In this document: positions 25,842 to 37,470 of the stretch, in pieces
Numbering within the stretch: position 1 is the first letter of the stretch
How the letters are laid out: the number at the start of each line of letters is the position of its first letter
Assembly: GCA_020249505.1 (NCBI GenBank)
Contig: JADCFN010000028.1
Coordinates: forward strand, 62,001-126,000
Direction of reading: 5' to 3'
DNA length: 64,000 nucleotides
Source of the DNA: Roseomonas sp.
Lineage (GTDB): Bacteria; Pseudomonadota; Alphaproteobacteria; Acetobacterales; Acetobacteraceae
Position numbers and translations under genes: made by a program
The notes under the pieces: model-generated
Databases searched by the model: none
What the model was told of the DNA's origin: nothing
What the model saw: only the letters and a program-made list of their open reading frames with translations

Positions 25842-28244
25842 ATGACTGAAACATTGCGTGGCGATATCCTTCCCGTGCTGCCGTTGCGGGATATTGTTGT
25901 GTTCCCCCATATGATTGTGCCGCTTTTCGTGGGCCGGGAGAAATCCGTGCGTGCCCTGGAAGCGGTGATGAAGGATGACAAGCAGATCCTGCTTGTTGCC
26001 CAGAAGAATGCTGGCCAGGATGATCCGGGCGCGGACGATCTATTCCAGATCGGCACGATTTCCACGGTGCTGCAATTGCTGAAGCTGCCGGATGGCACGG
26101 TGAAGGTGCTGGTCGAAGGTGGCCGGCGCGCGCGCGTGGCCGGCTTCAAGGAAACCGCGCCCTTCTTCGAAGCCTTTGTGGAGAAGATCGAAGAAGCACC
26201 GGTTGAAGGGCGTGAGACGGAAGCGCTGGCGCGCACCGTGGTCGCGCAATTCGAACAATACATCAAGCTGAACAAGAAAATCGCGCCCGAGGTGCTGGTT
26301 TCGGTCAATCAGATCGAAGACGCCTCGAAGCTGGCGGATACCATCGCTTCCCATCTGGGGCTCAAAATCCCGGAAAAGCAGGAATTGCTGGAACTTCCTT
26401 CTGTCGCTGCGCGGCTTGAAAAGGTCTTCGCCCATATGGAAGGCGAGATAGGCGTGTTGCAGGTGGAAAAGCGCATCCGCAGCCGCGTGAAGCGGCAGAT
26501 GGAAAAGACGCAGCGCGAATATTACCTGAACGAACAGTTGAAGGCGATCCAGAAGGAGCTTGGCGAAGGCGAGGACGGCAAGGATGAAATCGCCGAAATC
26601 GAAGCCAAGATCAAAGCCACCAAATTCTCCAAGGAAGCGCGCGAAAAGGCTTTGGCTGAGGTCAAGAAGCTCCGCAGCATGAGCCCGATGAGCGCGGAAG
26701 CCACCGTGGTGCGCAATTACCTGGATTGGATGCTGTCCATCCCCTGGAAGAAGCAAAGCCGGGTACGCAAGGACATTGTGGCGGCGGAGAAGGTTCTCGA
26801 TGCCGATCACTACGGGCTTGAGAAGGTGAAGGAACGCATCATCGAATATCTGGCGGTGCAATCGCGCTCGCCCAAAATCCGTGGGCCGATCCTGTGTTTG
26901 GTGGGCCCGCCGGGGGTCGGCAAGACCTCGCTCGGGAAATCCATCGCCAAGGCGACGGGGCGGAATTTCGTTCGCATGTCCTTGGGCGGTGTGCGGGATG
27001 AGGCGGAAGTGCGCGGCCATCGCCGGACCTATATCGGCTCCATGCCCGGTAAGGTCATTCAGGGGATGAAGAAGGCCAAAACCTCCAACCCGCTTTTCCT
27101 GCTTGATGAAATTGACAAGCTGGGCGCGGATTGGCGCGGTGATCCTTCTTCCGCCTTACTCGAAGTGCTGGACCCCGAACAGAACAGCACCTTCGCGGAT
27201 CACTATCTGGAAGTGGATTACGATCTTTCAGATGTGATGTTCGTGACCACGGCGAATTCGCTCCGCATGCCGCAGCCCTTGCTTGACCGCATGGAGATCA
27301 TTCGCATCCCCGGTTACACGGAAGATGAGAAGGTTGAAATCGCCAAGCGCCATTTGATGAGCAAAGTAAGTGAGGCGAATGGCTTGAAGGCCGATGAATG
27401 GTCGGTCACTGATAGCGCCATTCGTGACCTGATTCGCTATTACACGCGTGAAGCGGGTGTGCGTAATCTGGAACGCGAAATTGCGGGGCTTGCACGGAAA
27501 TCGGTCAAGGAAATCGTTTCCAAGAAGGCCAAGAAAGTCGCGATCACCCACAAGAACCTCGAGAAATTCGCAGGCGTGCGGAAGTTCCGCTACGGCGAAG
27601 CGGAAGCCGAGGATATGGTGGGCGTGGTGACTGGGCTGGCCTGGACCGAAGTGGGGGGCGAAATCCTCACCATTGAATCCGTGCTGCTGCCCGGCAAAGG
27701 CAATGTGAAGCAGACCGGCAAGCTTGGTGATGTGATGCAGGAAAGCGTCTCGGCCGCCATGTCTTATGTGCGCAGCCGCTCAACCAGCTTCGGCATCAAG
27801 CCGACGCTGTTTGAAAAGCGCGACCTGCATGTGCATGTGCCGGAAGGGGCAACGCCCAAGGATGGGCCTTCCGCCGGTATTGCCATGGCGACCAGCATCG
27901 TCTCGGTACTCACGGGCATTCCGGTCCGGCGCGATGTTGCCATGACCGGGGAGATTACGCTGCGCGGGCGCGTTCTGCCGATTGGCGGGCTCAAGGAAAA
28001 GCTGCTGGCGGCGATGCGGGCCGGCATCAAGACCGTTTTCATTCCGAAAGAGAATGAGAAGGATCTGGCCGATATCCCGGAAAGCGTGAAAAAGGGGTTG
28101 GAGATCAACCCGGTATCCCATGTGGATGAGGTGATTATGCGTGCCCTGGCGCGCAAGCCTGAAGCCATTACCTGGGAAGAACCTGTTGAAGCGCCGCCGC
28201 AAAAGCCTGAAGCCTCAGCCACGGGCGCGGCGCTGCCCCACTAA
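25842..28244 (+). CDS. lon: Lon ATP-dependent protease
   Basis: An 800-residue LonA protease. The N-terminal substrate-binding domain begins with [18 protein letters not shown] charged coiled-coil stretch follows, with [18 protein letters not shown] near residue 230. Walker A GPPGVGKT is near residue 355 and the LLDEIDKLG motif follows. The C-terminal protease domain has the catalytic Ser in [10 protein letters not shown] and the Lys in [10 protein letters not shown], forming the Ser-Lys dyad. It degrades misfolded proteins. A heat-shock-like promoter (CTTGTG and CCAACAT with 16-base spacing) may sit between clpX and lon, but the match is weak. Confidence 0.97.
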   Translation: MTETLRGDILPVLPLRDIVVFPHMIVPLFVGREKSVRALEAVMKDDKQILLVAQKNAGQDDPGADDLFQIGTISTVLQLLKLPDGTVKVLVEGGRRARVAGFKETAPFFEAFVEKIEEAPVEGRETEALARTVVAQFEQYIKLNKKIAPEVLVSVNQIEDASKLADTIASHLGLKIPEKQELLELPSVAARLEKVFAHMEGEIGVLQVEKRIRSRVKRQMEKTQREYYLNEQLKAIQKELGEGEDGKDEIAEIEAKIKATKFSKEAREKALAEVKKLRSMSPMSAEATVVRNYLDWMLSIPWKKQSRVRKDIVAAEKVLDADHYGLEKVKERIIEYLAVQSRSPKIRGPILCLVGPPGVGKTSLGKSIAKATGRNFVRMSLGGVRDEAEVRGHRRTYIGSMPGKVIQGMKKAKTSNPLFLLDEIDKLGADWRGDPSSALLEVLDPEQNSTFADHYLEVDYDLSDVMFVTTANSLRMPQPLLDRMEIIRIPGYTEDEKVEIAKRHLMSKVSEANGLKADEWSVTDSAIRDLIRYYTREAGVRNLEREIAGLARKSVKEIVSKKAKKVAITHKNLEKFAGVRKFRYGEAEAEDMVGVVTGLAWTEVGGEILTIESVLLPGKGNVKQTGKLGDVMQESVSAAMSYVRSRSTSFGIKPTLFEKRDLHVHVPEGATPKDGPSAGIAMATSIVSVLTGIPVRRDVAMTGEITLRGRVLPIGGLKEKLLAAMRAGIKTVFIPKENEKDLADIPESVKKGLEINPVSHVDEVIMRALARKPEAITWEEPVEAPPQKPEASATGAALPH

Positions 28245-28395
28245 ACCATCGGGCGCGAAGCCCCGGGCCATTTGCCCCGGGAAAGGGGGAAGTGTAGAGG
28301 AGCCTCGGCTTCTCGTGACACGTTCCCCTTTCCGGCTGATGGCTGATCGGTCGTTTCGCGCTCAAGTCGTCTCATCCAGAGGAAAGGAATTATTT

Positions 28396-28668
28396 GTGAA
28401 CAAGCAGGAACTGGTCGCGGCTGTCGCCAAGGCAGCTGATATGACCAAGGAAAAGGCCGCCGAGGCCGTGGACGCGGTGTTCGATTCGATCACTGCCGGG
28501 CTGAAGCAGGATGGCGAAGTGCGGCTGATGGGCTTTGGCACCTTTGCCGCCGCCAAGCGCGCTGCCAGCACGGGGCGCAACCCGCGTACCGGTGCGGAAA
28601 TCCAAATCCCCGCCAGCACCGCGGTCCGTTTCAAGATGGGCAAGGCGCTGAAGGACTCGGTGAACTGA
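28396..28668 (+). CDS. hup: HU-type DNA-binding protein
   Basis: A 90-residue nucleoid protein. The start is GTG 28396 with AGGAAAGG upstream; the frame is open much further (into lon) but that part is not coding. The body MNKQELVAAVAK, then the GFGTF turn and the beta-arm GRNPRTGAEIQIPAS, is diagnostic of HU. It bends and compacts DNA as a homodimer. The downstream-of-lon position is shared by many proteobacteria. The 150 bases between lon and this gene contain a C/G-rich hairpin (CCCGGG arms around 28262-28281) without a T-run. Confidence 0.95.
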   Translation: MNKQELVAAVAKAADMTKEKAAEAVDAVFDSITAGLKQDGEVRLMGFGTFAAAKRAASTGRNPRTGAEIQIPASTAVRFKMGKALKDSVN

Positions 28669-28737
28669 TTTCCTGCGCGCTCGTAGTGCGGGGCTGGCCC
28701 AAATTGGCTTGGCCCGTGCTATGCAGCGCGCAAGCTG

Positions 28738-28809
28738 GGGCGCTTAGCTCAGCGGTAGAGCGCCTGTCTTACACACAGGATGTCGGCGGTTCGAACCCGT
28801 CAGTGCCCA
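28738..28809 (+). tRNA. tRNA-Val, anticodon TAC
   Basis: A 72-nt cloverleaf. The acceptor GGGCGCT pairs with AGTGCCC, the D arm is AGCTCAGCGGTAGAGC, the anticodon loop is CTTACAC with TAC, and the T loop is TTCGAAC. The discriminator base is A and CCA is not encoded. Confidence 0.95.
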
Positions 28810-28880
28810 TTCACTTCCCCTCTGCCCGTCGCCTTGACATGGGCGCATGGGGCGGACTATCAGCTTTTTACGCATGGATT

Positions 28881-28957
28881 GCGGGTGTAGCTCAGTTGGT
28901 TAGAGCGTCGGCCTGTCACGCCGAAGGTCGCGGGTTCGAGCCCCGTCACTCGCGCCA
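28881..28957 (+). tRNA. tRNA-Asp, anticodon GTC
   Basis: A 77-nt cloverleaf with encoded CCA. The acceptor GCGGGTG pairs with CACTCGC (one G-U), the anticodon loop is CTGTCAC with GTC, and the T loop is TTCGAGC. It lies 71 bases after tRNA-Val, probably in one transcript. Confidence 0.95.
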
Positions 28958-28976
28958 CTTCTTTTCTTCTCCAAAT

Positions 28977-29044
28977 CGCCATTCTTCCGTAATTAAGATG
29001 CTGTATTCTGGCATCTTGAAATTACGGCTGTTTGGCCTATGGCG
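28977..29044. repeat. Long imperfect inverted repeat between tRNA-Asp and nuoA
   Basis: CCGTAATTAAGATGC (28987-29001) pairs with GCATCTT plus AATTACGG (29011-29027) across a 9-base loop, with only a 2-base bulge. An outer CGCCAT/ATGGCG pair (28977-28982 and 29039-29044) extends it. No T-run follows, so it is not a standard terminator. It could be an RNA processing hairpin, a protein site or a small mobile repeat. Confidence 0.6.
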
Positions 29045-29149
29045 CATTCCACAAAGCGGGGCTAATCTCGCTTCGCTGCGATGCGGTATAACCGTGGGCA
29101 GGCCATAACGCGCACCCAGGCTCATGGGGGCGCCAGAGTTGAGGAAGCC

Positions 29150-29518
29150 ATGACCCAGCCCTTGCTGGCAACGTATTTCCCTGTGCTCGTTTTCCTGGGC
29201 ATAGCTGCGGGAATCGCGAGTGCGATGGTTGCCGGCGCAATGCTGGCCGCGCGGCAGAAGCCGTATGCCGAAAAGCTTTCCACCTATGAATGCGGCTTTG
29301 CGCCCTTTGACGATACGCGGCGCCGATTCGATGTGCGCTTCTATCTGGTGGCGATTCTTTTCATTATTTTCGACCTGGAAGTGGCCTTCCTGTTTCCCTG
29401 GGCGGTGTCGCTGGGTGACATAGGCTGGCTCGGCTTCGGGTCCATGATGGCGTTTCTTTTCGTGCTGACGATTGGCTTTGTTTATGAATGGCGCAAAGGC
29501 GCGCTGGATTGGGAATGA
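29150..29518 (+). CDS. nuoA: NADH-quinone oxidoreductase subunit A
   Basis: A 122-residue membrane subunit of respiratory complex I. The start is ATG 29150 with GAGGAAG upstream; the open frame runs 23 codons further but without family similarity. Three hydrophobic helices flank the conserved loop KLSTYECGF, and [21 protein letters not shown] marks the second helix. It sits at the junction of the peripheral and membrane arms. First of fourteen contiguous nuo genes; one base separates it from nuoB. Confidence 0.96.
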   Translation: MTQPLLATYFPVLVFLGIAAGIASAMVAGAMLAARQKPYAEKLSTYECGFAPFDDTRRRFDVRFYLVAILFIIFDLEVAFLFPWAVSLGDIGWLGFGSMMAFLFVLTIGFVYEWRKGALDWE

Positions 29519-29519
29519 G

Positions 29520-30074
29520 ATGAGCGGCGCTTCTGAACTTTCCTGGAACAAGCAGGCCCTGCCGCCCAGCGCCGCACAGGATGCGGTGGTGAAGGCTGTT
29601 GGCGATGAAATCACCGAAAAGGGTTTCGTTGTCGCCAATCTGGACAAGGTGGTGAATTGGGCGCGCACCGGCAGCTTGTGGCCAATGACCTTCGGTCTGG
29701 CGTGCTGCGCAGTGCCAATGATCCATGCCTATATGGCGCGCTATGATTTGGACCGCTTCGGCATCATTCCGCGTGGTTCGCCCCGGCAATCCGATGTGAT
29801 GATCGTGGCCGGTACGCTCACGAACAAAATGGCCCCGGCGCTGCGCAAGGTTTATGACCAGATGTCGGAGCCGCGCTGGGTAATCTCCATGGGCTCCTGC
29901 GCCAATGGCGGCGGGTATTACCATTATTCCTATAGCGTGGTGCGCGGTTGTGACCGCGTGGTGCCGGTGGATATCTACGTGCCCGGCTGCCCGCCCACGG
30001 CCGAAGCCCTCGTCTATGGCATTCTGCAATTGCAGAAGAAAATCCGCCGGACAGGGACCATCCTCCGTGGCTGA
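29520..30074 (+). CDS. nuoB: NADH-quinone oxidoreductase subunit B
   Basis: A 184-residue iron-sulfur subunit that binds cluster N2 next to the quinone site. The adjacent cysteines in [12 protein letters not shown] and the later cysteines in [10 protein letters not shown] and [10 protein letters not shown] provide the four ligands. The start is ATG 29520, directly after the nuoA stop, giving [12 protein letters not shown]; the longer frame reads into nuoA. The last codons overlap nuoC by 8 bases. Confidence 0.96.
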   Translation: MSGASELSWNKQALPPSAAQDAVVKAVGDEITEKGFVVANLDKVVNWARTGSLWPMTFGLACCAVPMIHAYMARYDLDRFGIIPRGSPRQSDVMIVAGTLTNKMAPALRKVYDQMSEPRWVISMGSCANGGGYYHYSYSVVRGCDRVVPVDIYVPGCPPTAEALVYGILQLQKKIRRTGTILRG

Positions 30075-30732
30075 GCAATTGCCTGAAACCGCCGAAGCAG
30101 TTGCGGAAAATCCGTTGAAGACGCTGGGGGCCGCGATTGCTGCCGCGGCGCCGCAGGGTGCTGTGACCGGCTTTACCCTGGCGCGCGGCGGGGCGGAGCT
30201 GGCGGTGGATGCCAATCGCGATCAGCTTTTGGCCGTGATGCTGATGCTGCGTGACGATCCGCGCTTCGCCTTCGAACAATGCATGGATATTTGCGGCGTG
30301 GATTGGCCCGAACGTGCTGAGCGGTTTGAGGTTGTCTATAACCTGCTGAGCCTGGCCGAGAACCGCCGCATCCGCGTTTCGGTCACGACGGATGGTGTGG
30401 CACCCGTGCCCTCCGTTGCTGAGATTTGGCCGAGCGCCACCTGGTATGAGCGTGAGACCTGGGACATGTACGGCGTGGTCTTTGCCGGCCAGCCTGATTT
30501 GCGCCGCCTGCTGACGGATTACGGTTTTGAGGGCCATCCGCTTCGCAAGGATTTCCCGCTAACGGGCCATGTTGAAGTGCGGTATGATTCTGAACAGCAG
30601 CGCGTGGTTTATCAGCCCGTTACGCTGCAACAGGATTTCCGCAGTTTTGATTTCTTGAGCCCCTGGGAAGGCATGACCACGCTGCCCGGGGATGAAAAAG
30701 TGCATCTGAACCGTCTGGAGGGGCCGGCATGA
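30067..30732 (+). CDS. nuoC: NADH-quinone oxidoreductase subunit C
   Basis: A 221-residue hydrophilic subunit of the quinone module. The start is GTG 30067, overlapping nuoB by 8 bases. Upstream frame is inside nuoB and unlike NuoC. Family motifs include [19 protein letters not shown] and the signature [14 protein letters not shown], then [17 protein letters not shown]. The N-terminal 40 residues are longer than in many NuoC proteins. NuoC and NuoD are separate here, unlike the E. coli fusion. It overlaps nuoD by 4 bases. Confidence 0.95.
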   Translation: MAEQLPETAEAVAENPLKTLGAAIAAAAPQGAVTGFTLARGGAELAVDANRDQLLAVMLMLRDDPRFAFEQCMDICGVDWPERAERFEVVYNLLSLAENRRIRVSVTTDGVAPVPSVAEIWPSATWYERETWDMYGVVFAGQPDLRRLLTDYGFEGHPLRKDFPLTGHVEVRYDSEQQRVVYQPVTLQQDFRSFDFLSPWEGMTTLPGDEKVHLNRLEGPA

Positions 30733-31958
30733 GCCAGAGCCAGGCAATCGCCATTGCGGGCGCGGAGCCCGAGACGGTACGCCACACCATTGAAGGCGAC
30801 AGCCACACCATCAATTTCGGCCCGCAACACCCCGCCGCGCATGGCGTGTTGCGCCTGATCCTGGAAATGAAGGGTGAGGTGGTTGAACGTGCCGATCCGC
30901 ATATCGGCCTGCTGCATCGCGGCACCGAAAAGCTGATCGAACACAAAACCTATATCCAGGCACTGCCGTATTTTGATCGGCTCGATTACGTCAGCCCGAT
31001 GTGCATGGAGCATGCTTTTGCGCTCGGCACCGAAAGGCTTTTGGGGATCGAGGCGCCGGAGCGTGCGCAATATATCCGTGTGCTGTTCAGCGAATTGACG
31101 CGTGTGCTGAACCATTTGCTCAACATCACCACCTATGCGCTGGATTGCGGCGCCATCACGCCGGCCCTTTGGGGCTTTGAGCAGCGCGAGACGTTGCTTG
31201 AGTTTTACGAGGCGGTTTCGGGTAGCCATTACCACGCGAATTACTTCCGCCCGGGGGGCGTCGCGAAGGATTTGCCGGCAGGGCTGGAAGAAAAAATCGC
31301 TGCCTGGGCCAAGAAATTTCCAGAATTTCTGAAGGATCTGGAAGGGCTGCTGACGGAAAACCGCATCTTCAAGCAGCGCACGGTTGATATCGGCATCATG
31401 AGTGCGGAACAGGCCATGGCCTGGGGCTTCAGCGGGCCATGCCTGCGCGCTTCCGGCTGCGCTTGGGATCTGCGCAAGAGCCAGCCTTACGATGTCTATG
31501 ACCGGATGGAGTTTGATGTGCCGGTCGGCACGCGCGGCGATTGCTATGATCGTTATCTGGTGCGCATGCTCGAAATGCGCGAAAGCCTGAAAATCATTGA
31601 TCAATGCCTGAAGCAGATGAAGCCGGGCCCGATCAAGTTGATGGATAACAAGATCGCGCCCCCGCAACGCGGTGAGATGAAGCGTTCGATGGAAGCGCTG
31701 ATCCATCACTTCAAGCTTTATACGGAGGGCTATCACGTGCCGGCGGGGTCGACCTATTCCGTGGTGGAAGCGCCGAAGGGTGAATTCGGCGTCTATCTGG
31801 TGGCGGATGGCACCAACAAACCCTATCGCTGCAAAATTCGCGCGCCTGGCTATGCGCATTTGCAGGCGATGGAAGTGCTCTCAAAAGGGCATATGCTGGC
31901 CGATGCGGTTTCCGTCATTGGGTCTCTTGATATTGTCTTTGGGGAAATTGACCGGTGA
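30729..31958 (+). CDS. nuoD: NADH-quinone oxidoreductase subunit D
   Basis: A 409-residue 49-kDa-type subunit forming the quinone-binding cavity with NuoB. Conserved segments include [17 protein letters not shown] near residue 30 with the quinone-contacting histidine, [16 protein letters not shown], and [13 protein letters not shown]. The C-terminus ([13 protein letters not shown], then [12 protein letters not shown]) is complete. It overlaps nuoC and nuoE by 4 bases each, keeping the subunits stoichiometric. Confidence 0.96.
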   Translation: MSQSQAIAIAGAEPETVRHTIEGDSHTINFGPQHPAAHGVLRLILEMKGEVVERADPHIGLLHRGTEKLIEHKTYIQALPYFDRLDYVSPMCMEHAFALGTERLLGIEAPERAQYIRVLFSELTRVLNHLLNITTYALDCGAITPALWGFEQRETLLEFYEAVSGSHYHANYFRPGGVAKDLPAGLEEKIAAWAKKFPEFLKDLEGLLTENRIFKQRTVDIGIMSAEQAMAWGFSGPCLRASGCAWDLRKSQPYDVYDRMEFDVPVGTRGDCYDRYLVRMLEMRESLKIIDQCLKQMKPGPIKLMDNKIAPPQRGEMKRSMEALIHHFKLYTEGYHVPAGSTYSVVEAPKGEFGVYLVADGTNKPYRCKIRAPGYAHLQAMEVLSKGHMLADAVSVIGSLDIVFGEIDR

Positions 31959-32575
31959 GCGCGCCAGCCCACAAGGAACCTGACAGCTTCGCTTTTGATG
32001 GCGAAAGCCAAGCGAAGATTGCGACCATCCTGAAGCGCTATCCGGAAGGCAAGCAGGCCAGCGCGGTGATCCCGCTGCTTTATGTCGCGCAGCGTCAGAT
32101 GGGGCGGCTGACCGGCAGCGCCTGGGTGCCGCGGGTGGCGATGGATGTGATTGCTGAACGGCTTTCGATGCCGCCGATCCGCGTTTACGAAGTCGCGACC
32201 TTCTATTTCATGTTCAACATGAAGCCGATTGGGCGGCATCATTTGCAGCTTTGCGGTACCACACCCTGCATGCTGCGCGGTTCGGATGATGTGCTGCGTG
32301 CCTGCAAGGATGCGGGTGGCGTCAAGGGTGTTGGCGATACGAGCGCGGATGGGTTGTTCACGCTGACGGAAGTGGAATGCCTCGGCGCCTGCGTGAATGC
32401 GCCGATCCTTCAGGTTGATGATGATTACTATGAAGACCTTGATTACGACAGCACGGTGAAGTTGTTGGAAGCCTTCAAGCGCGGCGAAAGGCCCAAGCCC
32501 GGCAGCGCCATTGGCCGCATGGCCAGCGCACCAGCAGGCCCGCAAAACGTATTGACCGGCCAGGGAGACGATTGA
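31955..32575 (+). CDS. nuoE: NADH-quinone oxidoreductase subunit E
   Basis: A 206-residue thioredoxin-fold subunit of the NADH module with a [2Fe-2S] cluster (N1a). Ligands are in [10 protein letters not shown] and CLGACVNAP. The start is GTG 31955 within the nuoD stop (GTGA). It is longer than E. coli NuoE owing to a C-terminal extension of about 35 residues rich in Ala, Gly and Pro, common in alphaproteobacteria. The stop is one base before the nuoF ATG. Confidence 0.95.
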   Translation: MSAPAHKEPDSFAFDGESQAKIATILKRYPEGKQASAVIPLLYVAQRQMGRLTGSAWVPRVAMDVIAERLSMPPIRVYEVATFYFMFNMKPIGRHHLQLCGTTPCMLRGSDDVLRACKDAGGVKGVGDTSADGLFTLTEVECLGACVNAPILQVDDDYYEDLDYDSTVKLLEAFKRGERPKPGSAIGRMASAPAGPQNVLTGQGDD

Positions 32576-32576
32576 C

Positions 32577-33875
32577 ATGGCGCTCGCTGATAAGGACCGG
32601 ATTTTCCAGAACCTCTACGGTCGTCAGCCCTGGAATCTGGTGGCGGCACGTATGCGCGGGAATTGGGATGGCACGGCGGCAATCATTGCGCGTGGTCGCG
32701 ATGCGGTGATTGAGGATGTAAAGAATTCCGGCTTGCGTGGCCGCGGCGGCGCGGGTTTCCCGACCGGCATGAAATGGTCCTTCATGCCGAAGCAATCGGA
32801 TGGCCGACCTTCCTACCTGGTGGTGAATGCGGATGAATCGGAACCTGGCACCTGCAAGGATCGTGACATTATCCGCCACGATCCGCACACATTGATCGAG
32901 GGCTGCCTGATCGCAGGCTTCGCGATGGGGGCCCATGCCGGCTACATCTATATTCGCGGCGAATACTACAATGAAAGCGTGGTGCTGGAAGCCGCGATCC
33001 AGGAAGCCTATGACGCAGGGCTGCTTGGGCGGAATGCCGCTGGTTCGGGCTGGGATTTCGATCTTTATGTGCATCGCGGCGCGGGCGCCTATATTTGCGG
33101 TGAGGAAACCGCGCTGATCGAAAGCCTGGAAGGCAAAAAGGGCATGCCGCGGCTGAAGCCGCCTTTCCCGGCGGCGGTCGGGCTTTATGGCTGCCCGACC
33201 ACGGTGAATAATGTTGAAACCATCGCCGTGGTGCCGGAGATTCTGCGCCGTGGGCCGGAATGGTTTGCATCTTTCGGGCGGCCCAAGAATTCGGGCACCA
33301 AGATTTTCTGCATCCAGGGGCATGTGAACAACCCCTGCAATGTGGAAGCGGAAATGAGCATCCCGATGCGGGAGCTGATTGAACGCTATGCCGGCGGGGT
33401 GCGCGGCGGTTGGGATAATCTGCTGTGTGTCATTCCGGGCGGTTCTTCCACGCCGCTTTTGCCCAAGCATATTTGCGATGACGTGCTGATGGATTTTGAT
33501 GCGCTGCGCGAACACCGTTCAGGCCTTGGGACGGCGGGTGTGATTGTGATGGATAAATCCACCGATGTGATCAAGGCGATCGCGCGGCTGGCGGCCTTCT
33601 ACAAGCATGAAAGCTGCGGCCAATGCACGCCCTGCCGGGAAGGCATGGGCTGGCAGAAACGCATGATGGACCGCATGGTCGAAGGCAATGCGGAGATCGA
33701 GGAAATTGACGTGTTGGAAAACGTCACGCGCCGCATTGAAGGCCATACGATCTGCGCCTTGGCCGATGGTGGTGTGTGGCCAGTGCAGGGTTTGATCCGG
33801 CATTTCCGCCCGCTCATGGAAGAGCGCATTCGTGATTACAAAAAGCGGCACTCCATGCCGCTGGCGGCGGAGTAA
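32577..33875 (+). CDS. nuoF: NADH-quinone oxidoreductase subunit F
   Basis: A 432-residue flavoprotein that binds NADH, FMN and cluster N3. The dinucleotide/FMN segment [15 protein letters not shown] is near residue 55, the FMN motif [17 protein letters not shown] follows, and the [4Fe-4S] ligands are in [11 protein letters not shown] near residue 345 plus a later Cys in ICALADG. Entry point of electrons into complex I. Length is standard. Confidence 0.97.
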   Translation: MALADKDRIFQNLYGRQPWNLVAARMRGNWDGTAAIIARGRDAVIEDVKNSGLRGRGGAGFPTGMKWSFMPKQSDGRPSYLVVNADESEPGTCKDRDIIRHDPHTLIEGCLIAGFAMGAHAGYIYIRGEYYNESVVLEAAIQEAYDAGLLGRNAAGSGWDFDLYVHRGAGAYICGEETALIESLEGKKGMPRLKPPFPAAVGLYGCPTTVNNVETIAVVPEILRRGPEWFASFGRPKNSGTKIFCIQGHVNNPCNVEAEMSIPMRELIERYAGGVRGGWDNLLCVIPGGSSTPLLPKHICDDVLMDFDALREHRSGLGTAGVIVMDKSTDVIKAIARLAAFYKHESCGQCTPCREGMGWQKRMMDRMVEGNAEIEEIDVLENVTRRIEGHTICALADGGVWPVQGLIRHFRPLMEERIRDYKKRHSMPLAAE

Positions 33876-33880
33876 GCGCC

Positions 33881-35938
33881 ATGGCGAAGGTCACTGTTGA
33901 TGGCATTGAAGTGGAAGTCCCGAACGGGTCTTCTGTGCTGCAAGCCTGCGAAGCGGCGGGCAAGGAAATCCCGCGCTTTTGCTATCACGAACGGCTGAGC
34001 GTCGCCGGCAATTGCCGCATGTGCCTGGTGGAAGTGGAAAAGGCGCCAAAGCCGGTCGCTTCCTGCGCCTATCCGGTCATGGATGGGATGAAGGTATTCA
34101 CCGACACCCCCGTGGTGCGCAATGCGCGGCGCGGCGTGATGGAATTTCTGCTGATCAATCACCCGCTGGATTGCCCGATCTGCGACCAGGGTGGTGAGTG
34201 TGATTTGCAGGATCAGGCCTATGCCTATGGTCATGACAAGTCGCGTTACGGCGAAGCCAAGCGGGCGGTGAAGGATAAGAATATCGGCCCGCTTATCAAA
34301 ACCGTGATGACGCGCTGCATTCAATGCACACGCTGCGTGCGCTTTGCTGCCGAGGTTGCCGGCACGCCGGAATTGGGCGGCACCAATCGCGGCGAGAATA
34401 TGGAAATCGGCACCTATGTGGAAAAGGCGCTGACGTCTGAGCTTTCCGGCAATCTGATTGATATCTGCCCGGTCGGTGCGCTGACCAGCCGGCCTTATGC
34501 GTTCGTGTCTCGTCCATGGGAATTGCGCAAGACGGATGGCATTGATGTGCTGGATGCCGTGGGGGCGAATATCCGTATTGATACACGCGGCCCCGAAGTG
34601 CTGCGCATTCTGCCGCGCATCAATGAGGCTGTGAATGAGGAATGGATGGCGGATCGTGGCCGCTTTTCCTTTGATGGCCTGAAGCGCCGTCGGCTGGATC
34701 GGCCTTGGCTGCGCGAGGATGGCCGCATGGTTGCGGCAAGCTGGGCTGAGGCATTTGCTGCCATTGCCGCGAAGCTAGCGCAAACGCCGGCGGATCGGAT
34801 TGGCGCGGTGGCGGGTTCGCTCGCGGATGCGGAAAGCGTGTTGGCGCTTAAGGATCTGATGGCAGCTTATGGCAGCGCCAATCTGGATTGTCGCGAAGAT
34901 GGCGCGGCGATTGATGGCGCGCGGCCAGATTTCTATCGCTTCAACACGACCATTGCCGGCATTGAAGAAGCCGATGCGCTGCTGATCATTGGCGCTGATC
35001 CGCGCAAGGAAGCGCCGGTCCTGAATGCGCGTATTCGCAAGCGCTGGGCGCAGGGGCGTTTCCCGGTGGGCTTCATTGGGCCGGCGGGGATTGATCTGAC
35101 CTATAGCGTTCAGCATTTGGGTGAAGGCCCAGCGGCGATTTCTGCGCTATTGGATGGTTCGCATCCTTTCGCCGCGACGCTGAAGGCCGCGCAGAAGCCG
35201 ATGTTGACCCTGGGGCGTGGCGCGATTGCGCGTGCTGATGGTGCGGCGGTGCTGGCAGCGGCGTGGCGCCTGGCGGCTGAGTCTGGCATGCTGAAGCCCG
35301 ATTGGCATGGCTTCAACCTGCTGCATCATTTCGGTGGCCAGGTGGGCGCCTTGGAACTTGGCTTCCTGCCGGGGCAGGGGGGTAAGGATCTTGCCGCGAT
35401 GCTCGGCGGTGGCGTGGATGCGCTGTGGCTGCTGAATGCGGATGGGTTTGATCCGGCGCGCTTCCCAGCCAGCACTTTCGTCATCTATCAGGGCCATCAT
35501 GGTGATGCCATGGCAGCGCGCGCCGATGTGCTGCTGCCCGGTGCCGCCTATACTGAAAAGGACGCGACTTGGGTGAATACCGAAGGCCGCGCGCAACGTG
35601 GCTATCGCGCCATTCATCCGCCAGGTGAGGCGCGAGAAGATTGGCGCATCATCCGCGCCTTCAGCGAAGGTGTGGGCAAGACGCTGCCCTATCATGATCT
35701 GGATGCGCTGCGGGCGCGGATGGCGAGTGTCAGCCCTGTCTTTGCGCGCATTGGCGAAGTGGCTGCTTCAGGCTGCGCTGATTTGGCCGGCCCACAGGCG
35801 GCGCTGGCAATGGAAGCAGCGCCGTTCCACCTGCCGATCACGGATTATCACCGCGCCGATGTGATCAGCCGCGCATCTGATGTGATGGCGGAATGCGCTG
35901 CGGTTTACGGGCCGCAACAGGCTTTGGCGGCGGAGTAG
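33881..35938 (+). CDS. nuoG: NADH-quinone oxidoreductase subunit G
   Basis: A 685-residue iron-sulfur subunit. The N-terminal ferredoxin-like domain carries a [2Fe-2S] cluster ([19 protein letters not shown]). A His-Cys3 cluster motif ([13 protein letters not shown]) follows near residue 105, and then [11 protein letters not shown] provides part of the N4/N5 ligands with ICPVGALTS. The C-terminal two thirds resemble molybdopterin oxidoreductases without the cofactor. It carries electrons from NuoF toward NuoI and NuoB. Confidence 0.96.
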   Translation: MAKVTVDGIEVEVPNGSSVLQACEAAGKEIPRFCYHERLSVAGNCRMCLVEVEKAPKPVASCAYPVMDGMKVFTDTPVVRNARRGVMEFLLINHPLDCPICDQGGECDLQDQAYAYGHDKSRYGEAKRAVKDKNIGPLIKTVMTRCIQCTRCVRFAAEVAGTPELGGTNRGENMEIGTYVEKALTSELSGNLIDICPVGALTSRPYAFVSRPWELRKTDGIDVLDAVGANIRIDTRGPEVLRILPRINEAVNEEWMADRGRFSFDGLKRRRLDRPWLREDGRMVAASWAEAFAAIAAKLAQTPADRIGAVAGSLADAESVLALKDLMAAYGSANLDCREDGAAIDGARPDFYRFNTTIAGIEEADALLIIGADPRKEAPVLNARIRKRWAQGRFPVGFIGPAGIDLTYSVQHLGEGPAAISALLDGSHPFAATLKAAQKPMLTLGRGAIARADGAAVLAAAWRLAAESGMLKPDWHGFNLLHHFGGQVGALELGFLPGQGGKDLAAMLGGGVDALWLLNADGFDPARFPASTFVIYQGHHGDAMAARADVLLPGAAYTEKDATWVNTEGRAQRGYRAIHPPGEAREDWRIIRAFSEGVGKTLPYHDLDALRARMASVSPVFARIGEVAASGCADLAGPQAALAMEAAPFHLPITDYHRADVISRASDVMAECAAVYGPQQALAAE

Positions 35939-35942
35939 GGCG

Positions 35943-36953
35943 ATGAGCGAATTTCTTGCCTCCCCCATCGGTATTTTGGCGCTGACGGTCGCCAAGGCTT
36001 TGGCGCTGCTGGTGCCGCTGTTGGTGATGGTGGCCTTCCTGACGCTTGCTGAACGCAAGGTTTTGGCAGCGATGCAAATGCGTCGCGGCCCCAATGTTGT
36101 TGGCCCCTTTGGTTTGCTGCAGCCCTTCGCCGATGCGCTCAAGATGCTGCTCAAGGAAACCATTGTGCCGACAGGGGCGAATAAGCTCCTGTTCCTTTTC
36201 GCGCCGATGCTGACCTTCATGCTGGCTATGCTCGCTTGGGCGGTGATACCAGTGAATGATGGCTGGGCGATTGCCGATATCAATGTCGGCATCCTCTATC
36301 TTTTCGCCATTTCATCGCTTGGCGTCTACGGCATCATCATCGCCGGTTGGGCTTCCAATTCAAAATACGCCTTCCTCGGCGCGCTGCGCTCCGCCGCGCA
36401 GATGGTGTCCTACGAAGTCAGCATGGGCTTTGTGATCGTGACCGTGCTGCTTTGCGTGGGCTCGCTCAATCTGAATGACATTGTGAAGGCGCAGGAGAAT
36501 CTCTGGTTCTTCATACCGCTTTTCCCGATGTTCGTGATCTTTTTCATCTCAACGCTGGCTGAGACCAATCGCGCGCCGTTTGACCTGCCGGAAGGCGAAA
36601 GCGAATTGGTGGCGGGCTTTTTCGTTGAATATAGCAGCATGTCCTTCGCGCTATTCTTCCTTGGCGAATACGCGAACATGATCCTGATGGCGTCGCTGAC
36701 GACCATTCTGTTCCTGGGGGGCTGGTATCCGCCACTGGCGATTGAGCCGCTCACCTGGATTCCGGGCCCCATTTGGTTCGTGCTGAAGGTCTGCTTTCTG
36801 CTGTTTGTCTTTATCTGGGTTCGCGCGACCTTCCCGCGCTACCGCTATGACCAGTTGATGCGGCTCGGCTGGAAGGTGTTTCTGCCCTTCAGCCTGATCT
36901 GGCTGGTGATTACGGCGGCGGTTCTGAAACTTACCGGCTGGCTGCCGGCTTGA
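35943..36953 (+). CDS. nuoH: NADH-quinone oxidoreductase subunit H
   Basis: A 336-residue multi-helix membrane subunit that forms the quinone access channel at the arm junction. Family marks are [16 protein letters not shown] near residue 35 and [20 protein letters not shown] near residue 205. The C-terminal [18 protein letters not shown] is conserved. The gene lies 4 bases after nuoG and 13 before nuoI. Confidence 0.96.
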   Translation: MSEFLASPIGILALTVAKALALLVPLLVMVAFLTLAERKVLAAMQMRRGPNVVGPFGLLQPFADALKMLLKETIVPTGANKLLFLFAPMLTFMLAMLAWAVIPVNDGWAIADINVGILYLFAISSLGVYGIIIAGWASNSKYAFLGALRSAAQMVSYEVSMGFVIVTVLLCVGSLNLNDIVKAQENLWFFIPLFPMFVIFFISTLAETNRAPFDLPEGESELVAGFFVEYSSMSFALFFLGEYANMILMASLTTILFLGGWYPPLAIEPLTWIPGPIWFVLKVCFLLFVFIWVRATFPRYRYDQLMRLGWKVFLPFSLIWLVITAAVLKLTGWLPA

Positions 36954-36966
36954 TGGGGCGCTGAAC

Positions 36967-37455
36967 ATGGCTTCTCTCGATCGCGTCGCACGTAGCCTGC
37001 TGCTTACGGAAATCGTCTCCGGCATGGCGCTCACCTTGAAGTATTTCTTCAAGAAAAAGGTGACGCTGAACTACCCCTATGAACGCGGGCCGCTCGGTCC
37101 ACGCTTTAAGGGTGAACACGCGCTGCGCCGCTACCCGAATGGCGAAGAACGCTGCATTGCCTGCAAGCTGTGTGAGGCTGTTTGCCCCGCCCAGGCCATC
37201 ACCATTGAAGCCGAACCGCGCGAAGATGGCAGCCGCCGCACCACGCGCTACGACATTGACATGACGAAATGCATCTATTGCGGGCTTTGCGAAGAAGCCT
37301 GCCCGGTGGATGCCATTGTCGAAGGGCCGAATATGGAATTCGCGGTCGAGCGGCGGGAAGAGCTCATCTACACCAAGGAAAAGCTGCTCGATAATGGCGA
37401 TCGTTGGGAACCCATGTTGGCTGAGAGGCTACGCCTCGATGCGCCATATCGGTAA
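36967..37455 (+). CDS. nuoI: NADH-quinone oxidoreductase subunit I
   Basis: A 162-residue subunit with two [4Fe-4S] clusters (N6a and N6b). Ligand motifs are [16 protein letters not shown] and [16 protein letters not shown]. An amphipathic N-terminal segment ([19 protein letters not shown]) anchors it to the membrane arm. Length matches the alphaproteobacterial/mitochondrial TYKY form. Confidence 0.97.
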   Translation: MASLDRVARSLLLTEIVSGMALTLKYFFKKKVTLNYPYERGPLGPRFKGEHALRRYPNGEERCIACKLCEAVCPAQAITIEAEPREDGSRRTTRYDIDMTKCIYCGLCEEACPVDAIVEGPNMEFAVERREELIYTKEKLLDNGDRWEPMLAERLRLDAPYR

Positions 37456-37470
37456 GGGAAGGGGCGTTTG

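Noticed and set aside
28258-28290. Hairpin with CCCGGG arms after lon as terminator
   Set aside because: The stem is short and self-complementary and no T-run follows.
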